Below are positions 20,472-22,385 of a DNA stretch of 22,385 nt, one piece after another. The translations under genes were made by a program, and so were the position numbers. A model generated the notes under the pieces. The model saw only the letters and a program-made list of their open reading frames with translations, did not search any database and was not told the origin of the DNA. The DNA lies in assembly GCA_964362625.1 (NCBI GenBank), contig CAYIFA010000010.1, forward strand, positions 1-22,385. Direction: 5' to 3'. This stretch comes from CAYIFA01 sp964362625 (GTDB lineage: Bacteria; Patescibacteriota; Minisyncoccia; 1-14-0-10-42-19). Every line of letters begins with the position of its first letter. Position 1 is the stretch's first letter.

Positions 20472-21425
20472 ATGGTGCTTCGCCACGATTCAACGCTCGT
20501 CCAGAACCTGCTCCTTAAAAACAAACTGCTCCGCAATGGCGACAAGAAACACGAAGACATTCGAACGGCGCTCCTGATACTAAGTGGCGCAAACCTTGGG
20601 GCCTATGGCGCTGGAGCAACCATTGCTCTACACCTTCTTGGCCTCGCGGATGTCTTCGATGTCGTTGTTGGTGTCTCAACTGGTGCTGGGGTAGGAGGGT
20701 ATTATCTCGCCGGGGAGAAACAGATGTTTCTCGGTACGTCAATCTACTATACCGAGTTCTCTGGTACACGCTTCATCAACTACCGACGGACTAAGAAGAT
20801 CATCGACGTCGGCCTCATAAGTGAAGTGATGCGTCGCGGAAGAACAAAGATGGATATGGAGGCGATCAAGACATCTCGTTCCAAGTTCTTTGCTGGCGTC
20901 ACGAACGCAGAAACAGGCAACGGGGGATGGATCGACGCCAAGAGTGCGACGCCGGATGTCGTCTCCGCCATCGAAGCTTCTTCGGCAATGCCGCTCGGCT
21001 ACAACCTACCCGTTGCTGTTAATCAGCGACATTACTATGACGGGGGCATGTCGCTACCCTGCCCAATCAGGGAGGTGTGCGAGAAGTTTCAGCCAACCGA
21101 CGTTCTCGTTCTTCCTAATCGTCCACTCCGTTTCGGCTCACAGTTGTCTCGGGAGTTAACAGACCGCGTGTTTGCCGCTGTCGCACTCCGCAACTTACCC
21201 ACGTTTCTGCGGACGGCTGTCATCTCGCGGCACAAGCGGTTCCATGAAGGTATGAACTACGTCCAGGACTGCAATGGAATCAACGTTGGCGTGTTGTGGC
21301 CCCCGGAAATGGGCATACACCAACTGACGAGAAGTTCTTCGAAACTTCGTGCCGCGGCTCAGGCCTCGGTAGAAAAAACGCTCGAGGTCTTCGGGCAACC
21401 AGAGAAGAAATTCGACCTGCTCTAG
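20472..21425 (+). CDS. Patatin-like phospholipase
   Basis: I place the start at ATG 20472, with an AAGGGGGTGA ribosome site ending just before it; GTG codons at 20463 and 20469 are alternatives. The 317 residues carry the patatin fold: oxyanion-hole loop SGANLGAYGAG (38-48), nucleophile elbow GVSTG (67-71, S69) and the aspartate of the catalytic dyad in YYDGGMSLPCP (D190). Such enzymes release fatty acids from phospholipids or other lipids. There is no signal peptide, so it acts inside the cell or is exported another way. Codon use is unlike its neighbours: lysine mostly AAG, asparagine mostly AAC, many C-ending codons, which suggests horizontal acquisition. Own promoter and terminator. Confidence 0.88.
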   Translation: MVLRHDSTLVQNLLLKNKLLRNGDKKHEDIRTALLILSGANLGAYGAGATIALHLLGLADVFDVVVGVSTGAGVGGYYLAGEKQMFLGTSIYYTEFSGTRFINYRRTKKIIDVGLISEVMRRGRTKMDMEAIKTSRSKFFAGVTNAETGNGGWIDAKSATPDVVSAIEASSAMPLGYNLPVAVNQRHYYDGGMSLPCPIREVCEKFQPTDVLVLPNRPLRFGSQLSRELTDRVFAAVALRNLPTFLRTAVISRHKRFHEGMNYVQDCNGINVGVLWPPEMGIHQLTRSSSKLRAAAQASVEKTLEVFGQPEKKFDLL

Positions 21426-21457
21426 CATCTGTCATGGGTGCTAGAGCTTTTCTTTTT
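21419..21457 (+). terminator. Intrinsic terminator overlapping the patatin stop codon
   Basis: GCTCTAGCATC (21419-21429) and GGTGCTAGAGC (21437-21447) form an eleven-pair stem with one T-G pair, followed by TTTTCTTTTT. The TAG stop is inside the left arm. Confidence 0.85.
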
Positions 21458-21465
21458 CAAAGAAT

Positions 21466-21494
21466 TTGCCGCCGAAGCTGAAATTCGTTAGAAT
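21466..21494 (+). promoter_or_regulatory. Putative promoter of tRNA-Val
   Basis: TTGCCG (21466-21471), a 17-base spacer and TAGAAT (21489-21494), about 20 bases before the tRNA. Confidence 0.5.
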
Positions 21495-21514
21495 TTTATA
21501 GTTCGGAGTATATT

Positions 21515-21586
21515 GGGCGATTAGCTCAGTGGCAGAGCGTCTCGTTTACACCGAGAAGGCCGTAGGTTCAATCCCTACATCGCCCA
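21515..21586 (+). tRNA. tRNA-Val (anticodon TAC)
   Basis: Acceptor GGGCGAT/ATCGCCC, D arm GCTC/GAGC, anticodon stem TCTCG/CGAGA with loop TTTACAC, T arm GTAGG-TTCAATC-CCTAC, discriminator A. The anticodon TAC reads GUA (and other GUN by wobble). CCA is not encoded. An overlapping reading frame at 21529-21711 is an artefact for its first 60 bases. Confidence 0.96.
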
Positions 21587-21588
21587 CT

Positions 21589-21711
21589 ATGTTTTATGTG
21601 TTTGAGTTAATTTATCACGAAATTTTCGATACCCTTAGAGAAGCGCGGAGGCGCGAGCTTAAACTAAAAGGGGGGCAAGGTCGGCAGTGGTTGAAGGAAA
21701 AATTCATATGA
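21589..21711 (+). pseudogene. GIY-YIG nuclease remnant lacking its catalytic core
   Basis: A 40-residue frame begins MFYV three bases after tRNA-Val and continues directly into FELIYHEIFDTLREARRREL and GGQGRQWLKEKF. In small GIY-YIG nucleases of the UPF0213 type the first four residues start the domain and the later part is its C-terminal third (LIYYE, REK-LK, GRxWLK). About 40 residues that should carry the GIY, the YIG and the catalytic Arg are missing. It therefore looks like an internally deleted nuclease or a C-terminal scrap with a chance start. No promoter or ribosome site of its own is seen. Confidence 0.55.
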
Positions 21712-21744
21712 GCAGAGCGGTCGCCTCAGGCGACAGGCTCCGAT

Positions 21745-21767
21745 TTCAATCCCTCGAGCGCGCACCA
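21745..21767 (+). other. tRNA 3'-end-like fragment with encoded CCA
   Basis: TTCAATC has the form of a T-loop, followed by CCTCG, AGCGCGC and ACCA, the layout of a tRNA 3' end. The 5' T-stem and the rest of the tRNA are not matched upstream. It may be the far junction of an inserted segment or a coincidence. A GTCGCC/GGCGAC hairpin lies just before it (21719-21733). Confidence 0.35.
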
Positions 21768-21771
21768 TAAA

Positions 21772-22380
21772 ATGGAAGAAAAAAATAATTTAAAGGTCGG
21801 TTTGGTCCTGTCCGGCGTGATGGCGCTTGCCCTAGGCATTTACTGGGCTTTTTATTATGAGGGCCTAAGCGAGAGCGCAAACGACGTTAAAGGGGAGAAA
21901 GTTTTTTTTATGGAGTGGAATGAAATTGCCTCCTCAACACCCTTTTTATCGAGGGATTCGCATGCGAGCTTCGTTTTTCAGGACAGGATCTGGATTATAG
22001 GGGGACTAAACGGCAACGGGCTTGTTAGCCCAACACACCAGATAAAGTATTGGCAAGCCCCGCACCTCAATTATATTTGGGTTTCAGAAAACGGGAGAGA
22101 TTGGAAGGAAATCGAGACAGAAAATATTTGGGCGCCGCGAAGGTCCATGTCTATAATCGAATTCAAAAATAAGCTTTGGATGTTGGGCGGCTGGAGCACG
22201 GGCGGCGGTTATTCCAATGAGTTGTGGAATTCCGAGGATGGAGTGGATTGGACGAAAACCGAAATTAAATTTCCTTTTGAACCAAGAGAGGGACAGATTG
22301 CCGGAATCTTTAATGAAAAGCTTTTTATTATGGGCGGGGTCAATTATGACAGAAGAAAGACTTTTAATGATGTTTGGTAA
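21772..22380 (+). CDS. Membrane-anchored Kelch-repeat protein, probably interrupted at window end
   Basis: A 202-residue frame starting at ATG 21772 without a ribosome site. One membrane helix (about 8-27) is followed by an exported Kelch-type region: repeats of the form xxxIWIIGGLNG, KLWMLGGWSTGGGYSNELWNSEDGVDW and KLFIMGGV...TFNDVW. Each Kelch repeat forms one blade of a beta-propeller, so at least three blades are present and a full propeller would need six or seven. The frame ends in TAA right after NDVW, exactly where such repeats normally continue with a serine or lysine and DG..W. Dropping one T would continue the frame as W-K-I, so a frameshift or read error is likely. Confidence 0.75.
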   Translation: MEEKNNLKVGLVLSGVMALALGIYWAFYYEGLSESANDVKGEKVFFMEWNEIASSTPFLSRDSHASFVFQDRIWIIGGLNGNGLVSPTHQIKYWQAPHLNYIWVSENGRDWKEIETENIWAPRRSMSIIEFKNKLWMLGGWSTGGGYSNELWNSEDGVDWTKTEIKFPFEPREGQIAGIFNEKLFIMGGVNYDRRKTFNDVW

Positions 22381-22385
22381 GATCG

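Noticed and set aside
21529..21588. Reading frame starting inside tRNA-Val
   Set aside because: It is a translation of the tRNA gene; only the part from 21589 resembles a real protein family.
21708..21770. 20-codon frame starting with ATG that overlaps the GIY-YIG stop
   Set aside because: Very short, no family, and it reads through the tRNA-like 3' fragment.

Overview
The window looks like a chromosome segment of a Candidate Phyla Radiation bacterium (Patescibacteria, Parcubacteria-like). I base this on several small conserved proteins that I associate with that group: a DUF5654 membrane protein, a DUF2914 membrane protein, a 157-residue two-helix membrane protein with a WEAEEY start, and a membrane-anchored Pro/Thr-linker protein ending in a Hint domain. 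In addition, four complete tRNA genes have no encoded CCA, and several genes lack a Shine-Dalgarno site and have a -10 box right at the start codon. This placement is inference; there is no rRNA or ribosomal protein here to fix the lineage.

Layout. 1-900: a membrane-anchored amidohydrolase cut by the window edge, then tRNA-Asn (both minus strand). 951-3317: a small helical protein translationally coupled to a DUF2914 membrane protein, then a cytoplasmic thioredoxin-fold protein behind a hairpin-bearing leader. 3417-8316: an envelope region with a small secreted or anchored protein, a bifunctional class A penicillin-binding protein and, converging on it, a coupled pair of exported enzymes (a putative glycoside hydrolase of the DUF4015 type and a DUF5715/M15-like zinc peptidase). 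8330-10500: a regulatory region with palindromes and a candidate terminator/antiterminator switch in front of an ABC exporter half-transporter. 10501-12225: DNA primase dnaG on the minus strand.

12290-15760: two small proteins, tRNA-Ser, a compact tRNA-like hairpin, DUF5654, an unassigned protein with a DHH-like motif and a Ste24-type M48 membrane metalloprotease. 15850-18570: a secreted small protein, a predicted beta-barrel protein (surprising in a lineage thought to lack an outer membrane), a zinc-ribbon membrane protein and two small unknown proteins. 18600-22385: a leaderless small membrane protein, tRNA-Arg with the rare GCG anticodon, the Hint-domain protein between two copies of a 24-base direct repeat, a patatin-like phospholipase with foreign-looking codon use, tRNA-Val, a GIY-YIG nuclease remnant, a tRNA 3' fragment, and a Kelch-repeat protein that stops abruptly at the window end.

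How the genes fit together: the penicillin-binding protein builds and cross-links peptidoglycan, while the DUF5715 peptidase and the DUF4015 hydrolase are candidates for trimming cell wall or surface glycans. The ABC exporter could move lipids or peptides. The M48 protease, the secreted cysteine-containing proteins and the barrel-like protein all point to the cell surface. No classical operon for a single pathway is visible, and no CRISPR array, rRNA or intact insertion sequence was found. The most unusual signals are the possible attenuator before the ABC gene, the barrel-like protein, tRNA-Arg(GCG), the direct repeats around the Hint gene and the decayed GIY-YIG/tRNA junction.
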